NCBI GenBank assembly: GCA_965660325.1
Contig: CBFHZL010000001.1
Location: 1-64,000 of the forward strand
Origin: Acidiluteibacter sp965660325
GTDB taxonomy: Bacteria > Bacteroidota > Bacteroidia > Flavobacteriales_E > Vicingaceae
DNA length: 64,000 nt
Reading direction: 5' to 3'
In this document: one piece after another, positions 1 through 8,627 of the stretch
Layout: every line of letters begins with the position of its first letter
Position numbering within the stretch: position 1 is the first letter of the stretch
Translations under genes and position numbers: made by a program
The notes under the pieces: model-generated
Seen by the model: only the letters and a program-made list of their open reading frames with translations
What the model was told of the DNA's origin: nothing
The model's database searches: none

Positions 1-364
1 CTCCTGCGCCTGATACAACTGTTTGATCAACAGCTAAACCGTTTGGAGCAATGATGTATCTTTTCTCACCGTCAGCATAAACCAATAATGCAATACGTGC
101 TGATCTGTTTGGATCATATTCAATAGAGGCAACACGTGCAGGAATACCCGCCTTATCTCTTTTAAAATCAATGATTCTATATTTTTGCTTGTGACCACCA
201 CCAATGTAACGCATAGTCATTTTACCGCTATTGTTTCTACCACCAGACTTTGACTTAGAAGCCAAAAGACTTTTCTCTGGAGTTGAAGTGGTAATCTCTT
301 CAAACGTTGAAGCAAATTTAAAACGTTGCCCCGGTGTAGTTGGTCTTAATTTCTTAACTGCCAT
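1..364 (-). CDS. rplB: 50S ribosomal protein L2 (N-terminal part, runs off window start)
   Basis: Large-subunit rRNA-binding protein near the peptidyl-transferase centre. Reading leftward from the ATG at 364, the protein starts MAVKKLRPTTPGQRF and shows the L2 hallmarks SKSGGRNNSGK and RYIGGGHKQKYR, followed by the OB-fold with IEYDPNRSARIALL. About 121 residues are present; the rest of the usual ~275 lies beyond position 1. It begins 11 nt after the rplW stop and is the last visible gene of the str/S10 superoperon. Identity is certain from these motifs and from gene order; only the missing C-terminus cannot be judged. Confidence 0.97.
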   Translation of the reverse strand, partial: MAVKKLRPTTPGQRFKFASTFEEITTSTPEKSLLASKSKSGGRNNSGKMTMRYIGGGHKQKYRIIDFKRDKAGIPARVASIEYDPNRSARIALLVYADGEKRYIIAPNGLAVDQTVVSGAG

Positions 365-375
365 CTTAACTTACT

Positions 376-666
376 TTAAATATTACTGTAAAAATCGATT
401 GAATCTCCTTCTTCAAGGGTCACAATTGCTTTTTTAGTACTATTAGTTCTTCCTTCTACCCATCCTGTTCGGGTATATCTTGTCTTTTTCTTACCGAAAA
501 TATTCATAGTGTTTACATTCTTTACTGCAACACCATACGCTTTCTCAACAGCCTCTTTAATTTGAATCTTATTAGCAGACTTATCTACTATAAAACCATA
601 ACGACCCATACTTTCAGTTAGGTTCGTCATTTTTTCTGTAATTACCGGCTTTACTATAATACTCAT
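376..666 (-). CDS. rplW: 50S ribosomal protein L23
   Basis: Binds domain III of 23S rRNA beside the polypeptide exit tunnel and forms the docking site for trigger factor and SRP. The 96-residue product has the family start (IIVKPVITEKMT), the motif YGFIVDKSANKIQIKEAVE and a basic loop VGRT-like segment (GWVEGRTNSTKKAIVTL) before an acidic tail. The length is normal for bacteria. It sits 5 nt after the rplD stop and 11 nt before rplB, so it is co-translated within the ribosomal operon. No anomaly seen. Confidence 0.96.
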   Translation of the reverse strand: MSIIVKPVITEKMTNLTESMGRYGFIVDKSANKIQIKEAVEKAYGVAVKNVNTMNIFGKKKTRYTRTGWVEGRTNSTKKAIVTLEEGDSIDFYSNI

Positions 667-671
667 GGCTC

Positions 672-1298
672 TTAGCTTAAAATTGTTTGAATAGACTCAA
701 GTGAACCTTCACATAGCATTATGTTTGACGCATTCATCAAATCATAAGTGCTTAATCCTGAAGCTGTTGTTACTTTAGCGTTCTTCAAATTTCGGGATGA
801 CAAATATATGTTTTTATTTAAATCTGAAAGCACTATTAACGATTTTTTATCATTAACTTTCAAATTAGTAAGCAAAGCACTGAAATCCTTAGTCTTAGGA
901 GCGTCAAAATTGAAGTCTTCTACAACCATAATGCTACCACCTTTCGCTTTATATGAAAGTGCAGATTTACGTGCTAAAGCTTTTAATTTTTTATTTAATT
1001 TGAAACTATAGTTTCTAGGTCTTGGTCCAAAAATGGTACCACCACCTTTAAAAACAGGTGACTTAATACTACCCGCACGAGCAGTACCTGTACCCTTTTG
1101 TTTCTTAATTTTCTTAGTACTACCTGTTACTTCAGCACGCTCTTTTGCTTTATGTGTACCTTGACGTTGATTGGCAAGATACTGCTTAACATCTAAGTAA
1201 ATTGCGTGATCGTTAGGCTCAATACCGAAGATAGTATCTGAAAGAGTTACCTTCTTTTTGGTATCGTTACCCTTTATATTTTTTACAGTTAATTCCAT
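672..1298 (-). CDS. rplD: 50S ribosomal protein L4
   Basis: Early-assembly 23S rRNA-binding protein whose extended loop lines the exit tunnel; in enterobacteria it also represses its own S10 operon, which is not demonstrated here. The 208-residue protein has the conserved tunnel loop near residues 45-95: ANQRQGTHKAKERAEV, then KKQKGTGTARAGS and GPRPRNYSFKLNKK. The family length is about 205-210. It lies 20 nt after rplC and 5 nt before rplW, in the standard rplC-rplD-rplW-rplB order. Confidence 0.97.
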   Translation of the reverse strand: MELTVKNIKGNDTKKKVTLSDTIFGIEPNDHAIYLDVKQYLANQRQGTHKAKERAEVTGSTKKIKKQKGTGTARAGSIKSPVFKGGGTIFGPRPRNYSFKLNKKLKALARKSALSYKAKGGSIMVVEDFNFDAPKTKDFSALLTNLKVNDKKSLIVLSDLNKNIYLSSRNLKNAKVTTASGLSTYDLMNASNIMLCEGSLESIQTILS

Positions 1299-1318
1299 AA
1301 CGTTATTTCTTTCAGATT

Positions 1319-1933
1319 TTACTTGTTAATAGTTACAATTGAACCCTTAGCTCCAGGAATAGACCCTTTCACAACGATTAAATTTTTATCAGCGTAAACC
1401 TTGATAACCTCTAAATTCTCAGTGGTTACTCTCTCGTTACCCATTTGACCGGCCATACGCATACCCTTCATTACTCGTGAAGGTGTAGATGCAGCACCAA
1501 TCGAACCAGGAGCTCTTAATCGGTTGTGTTGACCGTGAGTTTGACCTCCAACACCGGCAAATCCATGACGTTTTACAACACCCTGAAAACCTTTACCCTT
1601 GGAAGTCCCTGTAACATCAACATATTCCCCTTCTTGGAATAAAGTAGAATCTACAACATCACCAACTTTTTTATCTTCAAAGCCTTCAAACTCTACCAAA
1701 TTGAACTTTGGAGTAGTTCCAGCTTTTTTGAAATGTCCTAACATCGCAGCGGAAGTATTTTTCTCTTTCTTCTCGCCATATGCTAACTGAGTAGCAGCAT
1801 ATCCATCGGTGTCAGTTGACTTAACTTGTGTTACTACACAAGGACCAGCTTCTATTACTGTGCATGGGACATTTTTCCCCTCGGCACTAAAAACACTAGT
1901 CATACCTATTTTTTTACCTATTAAACCTGGCAT
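1319..1933 (-). CDS. rplC: 50S ribosomal protein L3
   Basis: Large-subunit assembly initiator whose finger reaches the peptidyl-transferase centre. The 204-residue product starts MPGLIGKKIGMTSVF and carries the L3 signature FQGVVKRHGFAG followed by THGQHNRLRAPGSIG and RMAGQMGNERVT. The Gln in the GGQTHGQ segment is the position methylated by PrmB in E. coli; the modification is not inferable here. The gene starts 24 nt after the rpsJ stop. Length and motifs are ordinary. Confidence 0.97.
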   Translation of the reverse strand: MPGLIGKKIGMTSVFSAEGKNVPCTVIEAGPCVVTQVKSTDTDGYAATQLAYGEKKEKNTSAAMLGHFKKAGTTPKFNLVEFEGFEDKKVGDVVDSTLFQEGEYVDVTGTSKGKGFQGVVKRHGFAGVGGQTHGQHNRLRAPGSIGAASTPSRVMKGMRMAGQMGNERVTTENLEVIKVYADKNLIVVKGSIPGAKGSIVTINK

Positions 1934-1957
1934 CTTATATGATTATAATGATTATTC

Positions 1958-2263
1958 TTAAACTTTAATTTCAACATCAACACCACTTGGTAATTCAAGC
2001 TTCATCAATGCGTCTACTGTCTTAGAAGTAGAACTGTAAATATCAAGTAGACGCTTATAAGAACTTAACTGAAATTGTTCTCTCGCTTTCTTACTTACGT
2101 GAGGTGACTTCAATACCGTGTAAATTCTTTTGTGTGTAGGCAATGGAATTGGACCACTAACTACTGCACCTGTTGACTTTACCGTCTTAACAATTTTCTC
2201 CGCTGATTTATCAACTAAGTTGAAATCGTAAGACTTTAATTTTATGCGAATTTTCTGATTCAT
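1958..2263 (-). CDS. rpsJ: 30S ribosomal protein S10
   Basis: Head-domain protein of the small subunit; in E. coli it also works as the antitermination factor NusE. The 101-residue product begins MNQKIRIKLKSYDFNLVDKSAEKIV and contains the S10 signature GPIPLPTHKRIYTVLKSPHV. It follows fusA directly, 17 nt downstream, with no tuf gene between them. That fusA-rpsJ fusion of the str and S10 operons is typical of Bacteroidota. No separate promoter or leader is seen in the short gap. Confidence 0.97.
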   Translation of the reverse strand: MNQKIRIKLKSYDFNLVDKSAEKIVKTVKSTGAVVSGPIPLPTHKRIYTVLKSPHVSKKAREQFQLSSYKRLLDIYSSTSKTVDALMKLELPSGVDVEIKV

Positions 2264-2280
2264 TCTATTTATCTTAAATA

Positions 2281-4389
2281 TTAAGCTTCTACTTTACCGT
2301 GTGCCTTATCAATAACAACCTTTGCAAGGTTCTGTGGCAATTGATCATAATTAGAGAATTCCATTGAAGAAGTTGCTCTACCTGATGACATTGTTCTTAA
2401 TGAGGTTACATAACCAAACATTTCTGATAATGGGACTTTAGCCTTTATTACTTTAGCTCCATTTCTATCATCCATACCATCAACTTGTCCTCTTCTTCTG
2501 TTCAAATCACCTACAATGTCACCCATATACTCCTCAGGAGTTACAGCTTCCATCTTCATGATTGGCTCAAGAATAACTGGATTAGCTTTAGGCATTGCAG
2601 CTCTGTAAGCCATTTTAGCCGCTAATTCAAACGACAATTGATCGGAATCAACAGGGTGAAAAGAACCATCATGTAAAGTCACCTTTAAACTATCAACAGG
2701 GTAACCTGCAAGAACACCATTCTTCATAGCCTCCTTGAAACCTTTCTCTACAGAAGGAATAAATTCTTTTGGTACGTTTCCACCTTTTACAAGGTTAACA
2801 AATTCCAAACCTTCTTTTTCAACGTCATCAACTGCTTCAATCGTAACTTGGATATCAGCAAACTTACCACGTCCACCAGATTGCTTCTTATAAACTTCTC
2901 TATGTTGAATAGAACCAGTAATAGTCTCCTTATAGTTCACCTGAGGTGCACCTTGATTACACTCTACTTTAAATTCTCTTTTCAAACGATCTAAAATAAT
3001 ATCTAAGTGCAATTCACCCATTCCACTTAATACTGTCTGACCTGAATCTTCATCTGTGTGAATAGTAAGTGTAGGATCCTCTTCAGACAACTTGGCTAAA
3101 GCCATACCTAATTTATCAACATCGGCTTGAGTTTTAGGCTCAATTGCGATACCAATAACAGGATCCGGAAAATCCATTGATTCCAAAACAATAGGGTGAG
3201 CTTCGTTACAAAGCGTATCACCTGTTTTAATATCTTTAAAACCTACCAATGCAGCAATATCTCCTGCTTGTAGTTTTTCAATTTGATTTTGCTTGTTAGC
3301 ATGCATTTGGAAGATACGTGAAATACGCTCTTTCTTCCCTGTTCTTGTATTTAAGATATACGAACCCGCATCTAATACACCTGAATAAGCTCTTGTAAAA
3401 CACAAACGACCTACGAATGGGTCTGTTGCAATTTTAAAGGCTAAAGCTGAGAAAGGCTCCTCTATACTTGGCTTTCTACTAGCAGGCTCATCTGTGTTAG
3501 GATTAACACCATCAATTGCCTCTACGTCCATTGGAGATGGCAACAACTCCATTACGTAGTTCAACATGGTTTGAACACCTTTATTTTTAAATGCAGAACC
3601 ACACAACATTGGTACAATTTTCATTGAAATTGTAGCCTCTCTAAGTGCGAATAAAATCTCATCCTCAGTGATTGAGTTTGGATCTTCAAAATATTTCTCC
3701 ATTAGAGAATCATCAAATTCAGCGATAGCCTCTAATAAGAGCTCCCTGTATTTGGTTGCTTCTTCTAACATATCTTCAGGCACGTCGATTACTTCATAAG
3801 ACATTCCCATATCATCTTCGTTCCAGATGATACCACGGAAGTTTAATAAATCAACTACACCCTTAAATGTTTCTTCAGAACCGATTGGCAATTGCAATGG
3901 AACAGCAGTACTACCAAGCATTTCTTTTACTTGACGACACACTCTTAAGAAATCTGCACCCTGACGGTCCATTTTATTTACAAAACCTAGACGTGCTACA
4001 TTATAATTGTTAGCCAATCTCCAGTTTGTCTCAGACTGAGGCTCTACACCATCAACTGCACTAAATAAAAATACCAACCCATCTAAAACACGTAGCGATC
4101 TATTTACTTCTACAGTAAAATCAACGTGTCCAGGAGTGTCAATAATATTGATATGATATTGTTTGTCTTTGTAAGGCCAGAATACGGTAGTAGCAGCAGA
4201 AGTAATGGTAATACCTCTTTCTTGCTCTTGTTCCATCCAGTCCATAGTAGCACCACCATCATGTACTTCACCAATTTTGTGACTTACGCCTGAGTAGTAT
4301 AGTACACGCTCTGTTGTGGTGGTTTTACCAGCATCAATATGAGCAGCAATACCAATATTTCTTGTGTATTTAAGATCTCTTTTTGCCAT
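2281..4389 (-). CDS. fusA: Translation elongation factor G
   Basis: GTPase that drives tRNA-mRNA translocation and, with RRF, ribosome recycling. In the 702-residue protein the G-domain motifs are intact: AHIDAGKT (residues 16-23), the switch I region GEVHDGGATMDWMEQEQERGITI, DTPGH (84-88) and NKMD (138-141). Domains II-V follow, including the domain IV segment with GNVPKEFIPSVEKGFKEA and the domain V end GYVTSLRTMSSGRA. This is full length, and the placement between rpsG and rpsJ identifies it as the housekeeping copy. It is transcribed from the rpsL promoter, 27 nt after rpsG. Confidence 0.97.
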   Translation of the reverse strand: MAKRDLKYTRNIGIAAHIDAGKTTTTERVLYYSGVSHKIGEVHDGGATMDWMEQEQERGITITSAATTVFWPYKDKQYHINIIDTPGHVDFTVEVNRSLRVLDGLVFLFSAVDGVEPQSETNWRLANNYNVARLGFVNKMDRQGADFLRVCRQVKEMLGSTAVPLQLPIGSEETFKGVVDLLNFRGIIWNEDDMGMSYEVIDVPEDMLEEATKYRELLLEAIAEFDDSLMEKYFEDPNSITEDEILFALREATISMKIVPMLCGSAFKNKGVQTMLNYVMELLPSPMDVEAIDGVNPNTDEPASRKPSIEEPFSALAFKIATDPFVGRLCFTRAYSGVLDAGSYILNTRTGKKERISRIFQMHANKQNQIEKLQAGDIAALVGFKDIKTGDTLCNEAHPIVLESMDFPDPVIGIAIEPKTQADVDKLGMALAKLSEEDPTLTIHTDEDSGQTVLSGMGELHLDIILDRLKREFKVECNQGAPQVNYKETITGSIQHREVYKKQSGGRGKFADIQVTIEAVDDVEKEGLEFVNLVKGGNVPKEFIPSVEKGFKEAMKNGVLAGYPVDSLKVTLHDGSFHPVDSDQLSFELAAKMAYRAAMPKANPVILEPIMKMEAVTPEEYMGDIVGDLNRRRGQVDGMDDRNGAKVIKAKVPLSEMFGYVTSLRTMSSGRATSSMEFSNYDQLPQNLAKVVIDKAHGKVEA

Positions 4390-4416
4390 TGTATATTGTT
4401 CTTCTTATTGTAAAAA

Positions 4417-4887
4417 TTAGAATCTAAAGTGAGAGAATGCTTTGTTAGCCTCTGCCATTCTGTGGGTATCTTCTTTTTTCTTGTGAGAAGCACCTTCTTC
4501 TTTGAATGCAGCAATGATTTCACCGGCTAATTTATCAGCCATTGTTTTCTCATTACGTTTTCTAGCGTATCCAATCATCCACTTTACAGCCATCGATGTT
4601 TTTCTTTCATCTCTAATTTGCTGTGGAATTTGGAATGTAGCTCCCCCTACTCTTCTACTTCTTACTTCTACTTGTGGAGTTACATTTTCTACTGCTTTCT
4701 TCCAAACCTCTAATGCGTTCTCTTCTTTCAAACGGTCTTGAATGATATCCATTGCTGAATAAAAAATACCGTATGCAATACTCTTCTTCCCATCCAACAT
4801 CAAGTTGTTTACAAAACGTGTTACGTCTACGTTATTGAATTTTGGATCGGGTAGAATTGGTCTACTCTTAGCTCTAGTTTTTCTCAT
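4417..4887 (-). CDS. rpsG: 30S ribosomal protein S7
   Basis: Nucleates assembly of the 30S head and contacts E-site tRNA. The 156-residue product starts MRKTRAKSRPILPDPKFNN and shows the S7 signature region DGKKSIAYGIFYSAMD and VEVRSRRVGGATFQIP, ending GASHKKKEDTHRMAEANKAFSHFRF. Length matches the bacterial family. It lies between rpsL (35 nt upstream) and fusA (27 nt downstream) in the classical str operon. No anomaly. Confidence 0.97.
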   Translation of the reverse strand: MRKTRAKSRPILPDPKFNNVDVTRFVNNLMLDGKKSIAYGIFYSAMDIIQDRLKEENALEVWKKAVENVTPQVEVRSRRVGGATFQIPQQIRDERKTSMAVKWMIGYARKRNEKTMADKLAGEIIAAFKEEGASHKKKEDTHRMAEANKAFSHFRF

Positions 4888-4922
4888 GGTTTCTCTACCT
4901 TAATACTATACAGTCTGTTATT

Positions 4923-5297
4923 TTATTTTTTTGGTCTTTTAGCACCATACTTAGATCTTCTTTGAGTACGACCGGCTACACCAGCAGTATCTAAAGCTCC
5001 ACGCACAATATGGTAACGAACACCTGGTAAATCTTTAACTCTACCACCTCTTACTAATACTATCGAGTGCTCTTGAAGGTTGTGTCCTTCTCCAGGAATG
5101 TAAGCATTCACCTCTTTCTGGTTCGTTAATCTTACCCTTGCTACTTTTCTCATCGCTGAGTTAGGCTTCTTTGGTGTAGTAGTATAAACTCTCACACAAA
5201 CGCCTCTTCGCTGAGGACAAGAATCTAAAGCAGCAGATTTACTTTTCTTTTCAAGCTTTACTCTACCTTTTCTTACAAGTTGTTGAATCGTTGGCAT
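4923..5297 (-). CDS. rpsL: 30S ribosomal protein S12
   Basis: Decoding-centre protein and first gene of the str operon. The 124-residue product has the invariant loop TPKKPNSAMRK (residues 41-51) and VKDLPGVRYH (87-96). Lys43 and Lys88, whose substitution gives streptomycin resistance in other bacteria, are wild type, so no S12-mediated resistance is expected. Asp89 is the residue methylthiolated by RimO in E. coli. The start ATG lies about 50 nt downstream of a strong Bacteroidota promoter at 5347-5376. Confidence 0.97.
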   Translation of the reverse strand: MPTIQQLVRKGRVKLEKKSKSAALDSCPQRRGVCVRVYTTTPKKPNSAMRKVARVRLTNQKEVNAYIPGEGHNLQEHSIVLVRGGRVKDLPGVRYHIVRGALDTAGVAGRTQRRSKYGAKRPKK

Positions 5298-5327
5298 ACG
5301 TTATTATTTATATAAATGCACAAATTA

Positions 5328-5344
5328 TCCCCAATTTTTGGGGA
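5328..5344 (-). promoter_or_regulatory. Short hairpin at the predicted 5' end of the str mRNA
   Basis: The sequence TCCCCAATTTTTGGGGA can fold into a 7-bp stem with a 3-nt loop. It sits where the rpsL transcript should begin, a few nt downstream of the -7 box. It could stabilise the 5' end of the mRNA or affect initiation. The structure is seen in sequence; any function is inference. Confidence 0.4.
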
Positions 5345-5346
5345 CG

Positions 5347-5376
5347 CAAATGTACAAGATTTTTTATTTAATGCAA
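5347..5376 (-). promoter_or_regulatory. Bacteroidota-type promoter of the str/S10 operon
   Basis: On the minus strand a TTG (-33 element, plus-strand 5374-5376) is followed after exactly 19 nt by TACATTTG (5347-5354), a perfect match to the Bacteroidota -7 consensus TANNTTTG. Transcription would begin near 5340, leaving a leader of roughly 40-45 nt before the rpsL ATG at 5297. It is the best promoter match in the region and fits a highly expressed ribosomal operon. Confidence 0.8.
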
Positions 5377-5557
5377 CGCACTAATTAATTTTTTTTGAAT
5401 ATTTTATCTACTTTCTTTGATAACAAGGAGCTACCACCCAAAAAAGGCCTAATGTGCGTGTTGATTTTAGGCGGCAAAAATACCGCTTTTATTGATGTAA
5501 AAACCACTCTTTATTATTAAATCTTTTAATAACCGTAAAAGAATTTTTCAGTTTCAT

Positions 5558-5565
5558 TAATTTTG
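5558..5565 (+). promoter_or_regulatory. -7 promoter element abutting the pcrA start codon
   Basis: TAATTTTG matches TANNTTTG and ends only 5 nt before the ATG at 5571. If transcription starts 5-7 nt downstream of the box, as is usual in Bacteroidota, the mRNA would be leaderless or nearly so. No clear -33 TTG is present at the expected distance, so confidence is moderate. Confidence 0.5.
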
Positions 5566-5570
5566 CACCC

Positions 5571-7904
5571 ATGGATTATTTGGAAGGACTAAACGAAGCG
5601 CAAAAGCAGGCAGTAATAAATACAGAGGGACCCACTATGGTAATTGCGGGTGCCGGTTCAGGAAAAACAAGGGTATTGACCTACCGAATTGCTCACATGA
5701 TGCAAAAAGGAGTGGATCCATTCAATATTTTATCCTTAACCTTTACCAACAAGGCGGCGAAGGAAATGAAAGAACGGATTGCTAAAATCGTTGGTGCGGG
5801 CGAAGCACGAAATCTATGGATGGGTACATTTCACTCGGTATTTGCTCGAATTTTGCGTAGCGAAGCAGAAAAGCTGCATTACCCTTCCAATTTTACCATC
5901 TATGATACAAGTGATGCAAAGAGTCTTTTAAAGGATATCATAAAGCAAGTGGGTGTGGATGATAAAACATACAAACCTGCACTTGTCCTCAATAGAATAT
6001 CTTCTGCAAAAAACAATTTAATGTCGGCAAACGCCTACCTGAACAATACCACGATACAGGCGGAGGATCGGCAAATGGGGAAACCAAAAATTGGAGAAAT
6101 CTATAAACTATACGAGCAACGGTGCTTTAGAGCCGGTGCCATGGATTTTGATGATTTACTATTTAAAACAAACATACTACTAAGGGACTTTCCTGATGTG
6201 CTTCACAAATACCAACACCGATTCAAATATATATTGGTAGATGAGTACCAAGATACCAACTACTCCCAGTATCTTATTGTAAAAAAGCTAGCTGCAGTAA
6301 CTGAGAACTTATGCGTGGTAGGTGACGATGCACAGAGTATTTATGCTTTTAGAGGCGCCAACATTCAGAACATTCTCAACTTTGAGAAGGACTATCCTGA
6401 TATGAAAACGTTTAAGTTAGAGCAGAACTACCGCTCTACTCAAAACATTGTAAATGCTGCCAACTCTGCAATTAAAAACAACAAAGCTCAATTGCAGAAA
6501 GATGTGTGGACGTCAAATGAAGAAGGTTCTAAAATAAAAGTAACACACAGCCTTACCGATAATGAAGAAGGCCGACAGGTAGCAAATTCCATATTTGAAA
6601 CCAAGCTAAATAATCAAGTGCAAAACGATGCATTTGCTATTTTGTACCGAACGAATGCGCAATCAAGGTCACTGGAAGAAGCGCTTCGAAAAAAAGACAT
6701 TCCTTATAAAATATACGGAGGACTCTCCTTCTATCAGCGTAAAGAAATCAAAGACATCCTAGCTTACTGCCGATTGGTGATTAATCCGGCAGATGAAGAA
6801 GCATTGAAGCGAGTGATTAATTACCCTGCGAGAGGAATTGGAAAAACAACGATGGAGCGAATTATGTTTGCTGCCAATGAAAATGACGTCAGCTTGTGGG
6901 ACGTAATCAAAAATATAAAAACCATCAATGCAGGCGTGAGCGCAGCTGTTCAAAACAAGTTGGCGGACTTCGCAATGATGGTTCGGAATTTTGCGTCTCA
7001 ATTGGAAACATTAAACGCTTACGATTTAGCTAGCAATATTGCTCAGTCAACGGGAATTCTAAAAGAGCACTTCTCTGATAAAACACCTGAAGGTATTGCT
7101 CGGTACGACAATATACAAGAGCTGCTCAATGGGATGAAGGAGTTTGTAGATGATCGCCCTGAAGGAGACGAGACGCACCGAGGATTGAGTCTATACATGG
7201 AAGACATTGCATTACTCACCGATGCAGATAAAGACACAGAAGAAGATAAAAACAAGGTTAGCTTGATGACCATTCACGCGTCCAAAGGTCTAGAGTATCC
7301 TTACGTCTACTTAGTAGGATTGGAAGAAAACCTCTTTCCATCGCAGATGTCGCTCAACTCTAGAGCAGATTTAGAAGAAGAAAGAAGGCTTTTTTACGTG
7401 GCCATTACGAGAGCCGAAAAGCAAGTTTTTATTAGTTATGCTTCTTCTCGATACAAATGGGGTAATCTAATTAATTGCGAACCGAGCAGATTTATAGAAG
7501 AAATAGACGGAAAATTTCTAGACTATGATATTCCAATGCTAGGCGATAGTCCTGTTAGACGAATGCAAAAACAATCCACTGAAAAAATTGAAAATAAACC
7601 AAGCTACACAGCAGCAAAAAAGATGACCTACAAAACAAAGAAACCAGAGGCAGCACCTGCCAAAGTAATCCCACCAAGAAAAAATTTAAAACAAGTGAAC
7701 AGCAGTGTCCCTGATGACTCTAACTACACCGTAGTAGCTGAAAATTTAGTACCCGGAATCCGAGTTAGGCACCTGAGGTTTGGCAAGGGAGAAATCAAGA
7801 AGATAGAAGGCGCAGCACCCAATCAAAAAGCAACTATACAGTTTGACGAAATTGGAGAAAAACAACTTCTCCTTAAGTTCGCAAAACTGATGATTCTTAA
7901 ATAA
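5571..7904 (+). CDS. UvrD/PcrA-family superfamily 1 DNA helicase
   Basis: ATP-dependent 3'-5' DNA helicase of the UvrD/PcrA/Rep type, acting in repair and replication-fork maintenance in the cytoplasm. The 777-residue product has Q motif LNEAQKQAV, Walker A AGAGSGKT (residues 26-33), motif Ia LTFTNKAAKEMKERI, Walker B DEYQDTN, motif III GDDAQSIYAFRGA, motif IV QNYRS and motif VI VAITRAEKQ. After a poorly conserved linker (about 660-710) the C-terminus (GIRVRHLRFGKGEIKKIEG) resembles the Tudor-like RNA-polymerase-binding domain of PcrA/UvrD. PcrA is the likelier ortholog name, but UvrD cannot be excluded. The gene is the first of a plus-strand run and is divergent from the str operon. Confidence 0.93.
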   Translation: MDYLEGLNEAQKQAVINTEGPTMVIAGAGSGKTRVLTYRIAHMMQKGVDPFNILSLTFTNKAAKEMKERIAKIVGAGEARNLWMGTFHSVFARILRSEAEKLHYPSNFTIYDTSDAKSLLKDIIKQVGVDDKTYKPALVLNRISSAKNNLMSANAYLNNTTIQAEDRQMGKPKIGEIYKLYEQRCFRAGAMDFDDLLFKTNILLRDFPDVLHKYQHRFKYILVDEYQDTNYSQYLIVKKLAAVTENLCVVGDDAQSIYAFRGANIQNILNFEKDYPDMKTFKLEQNYRSTQNIVNAANSAIKNNKAQLQKDVWTSNEEGSKIKVTHSLTDNEEGRQVANSIFETKLNNQVQNDAFAILYRTNAQSRSLEEALRKKDIPYKIYGGLSFYQRKEIKDILAYCRLVINPADEEALKRVINYPARGIGKTTMERIMFAANENDVSLWDVIKNIKTINAGVSAAVQNKLADFAMMVRNFASQLETLNAYDLASNIAQSTGILKEHFSDKTPEGIARYDNIQELLNGMKEFVDDRPEGDETHRGLSLYMEDIALLTDADKDTEEDKNKVSLMTIHASKGLEYPYVYLVGLEENLFPSQMSLNSRADLEEERRLFYVAITRAEKQVFISYASSRYKWGNLINCEPSRFIEEIDGKFLDYDIPMLGDSPVRRMQKQSTEKIENKPSYTAAKKMTYKTKKPEAAPAKVIPPRKNLKQVNSSVPDDSNYTVVAENLVPGIRVRHLRFGKGEIKKIEGAAPNQKATIQFDEIGEKQLLLKFAKLMILK

Positions 7905-7971
7905 GTAATCTTTTGTGCTTTCTCATGGAAGCTTTATTGTTACTTTTGGACTACAATACGAAAAAAATAGA

Positions 7972-8616
7972 ATGAATTACAATACATCAAGGCCGCATTT
8001 GATCATTCCTGAATATGGAAGACATATTCAAAAAATGATTGACCATGCCGTGTCAATAGAAGATAGTGAAGAAAGACAAAAAGTTGCTGTCGCAATTATC
8101 AATGTCATGGGTACACTAAACCCACACTTGAGGGACGTTCCTGACTTTACGCATAAGCTATGGGATCATCTTTTTATTATGTCAGATTTTAGACTAAAAG
8201 TAGAATCTCCTTATCCATTACCTGCAGTAGAAGAGCTCGTAGAAAAGCCCAAACACATGGCCTATCCACAAAGCAATATTCGATTCAAGCATTATGGCAA
8301 AGGTGTGGAAGACCTAATCAAAGCAGCTATAGAAAAAGAGGATGGAGAAGAAAAGCAAGCGCTTATTGTGGCCATTGCTAACCTCATGAAGAAGTTTTAC
8401 CTTGCTTGGAATAGAGACTCTGTTGAGGATAAACTCATTTTAAATGACCTTAACCGTTTATCAAAAGGAAACCTTTCGTTACCAGAAGATACTGAGTTAG
8501 AATCAACACAATCGATCATAAAAACGGCTGGCTTGAATGTTTCTAAATCTAACTTTCAGAAGAAAGGGAAGAAACGAACGAAATCCAACAATAACTACAA
8601 AAAGAAAAAATACTAA
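7972..8616 (+). CDS. DUF4290 family protein of unknown function
   Basis: A 214-residue soluble, helical protein without signal peptide or membrane segments. I recognise the family by its start MNYNTSRPHLIIPEYGRHIQKMIDHA and the repeated pattern around KHYGKGVEDLIKAAIEKEDGEEKQ, which looks like an internal duplication of the N-terminal helical unit. The C-terminus is a strongly basic Lys/Arg/Asn tail (KKGKKRTKSNNNYKKKKY), suggesting nucleic-acid or ribosome contact; this is inference. I prefer the ATG at 7972 over an in-frame one at 7915 because conserved sequence begins there. It lies between pcrA and murA (11 nt upstream of murA), a linkage common in Bacteroidota. No function is known to me. 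Confidence 0.85.
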   Translation: MNYNTSRPHLIIPEYGRHIQKMIDHAVSIEDSEERQKVAVAIINVMGTLNPHLRDVPDFTHKLWDHLFIMSDFRLKVESPYPLPAVEELVEKPKHMAYPQSNIRFKHYGKGVEDLIKAAIEKEDGEEKQALIVAIANLMKKFYLAWNRDSVEDKLILNDLNRLSKGNLSLPEDTELESTQSIIKTAGLNVSKSNFQKKGKKRTKSNNNYKKKKY

Positions 8617-8627
8617 GCGAAACGATT

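Noticed and set aside
4284..4523. Open frame bridging rpsG and fusA on the minus strand
   Set aside because: Out of frame with both well-conserved genes and carries no recognisable features.
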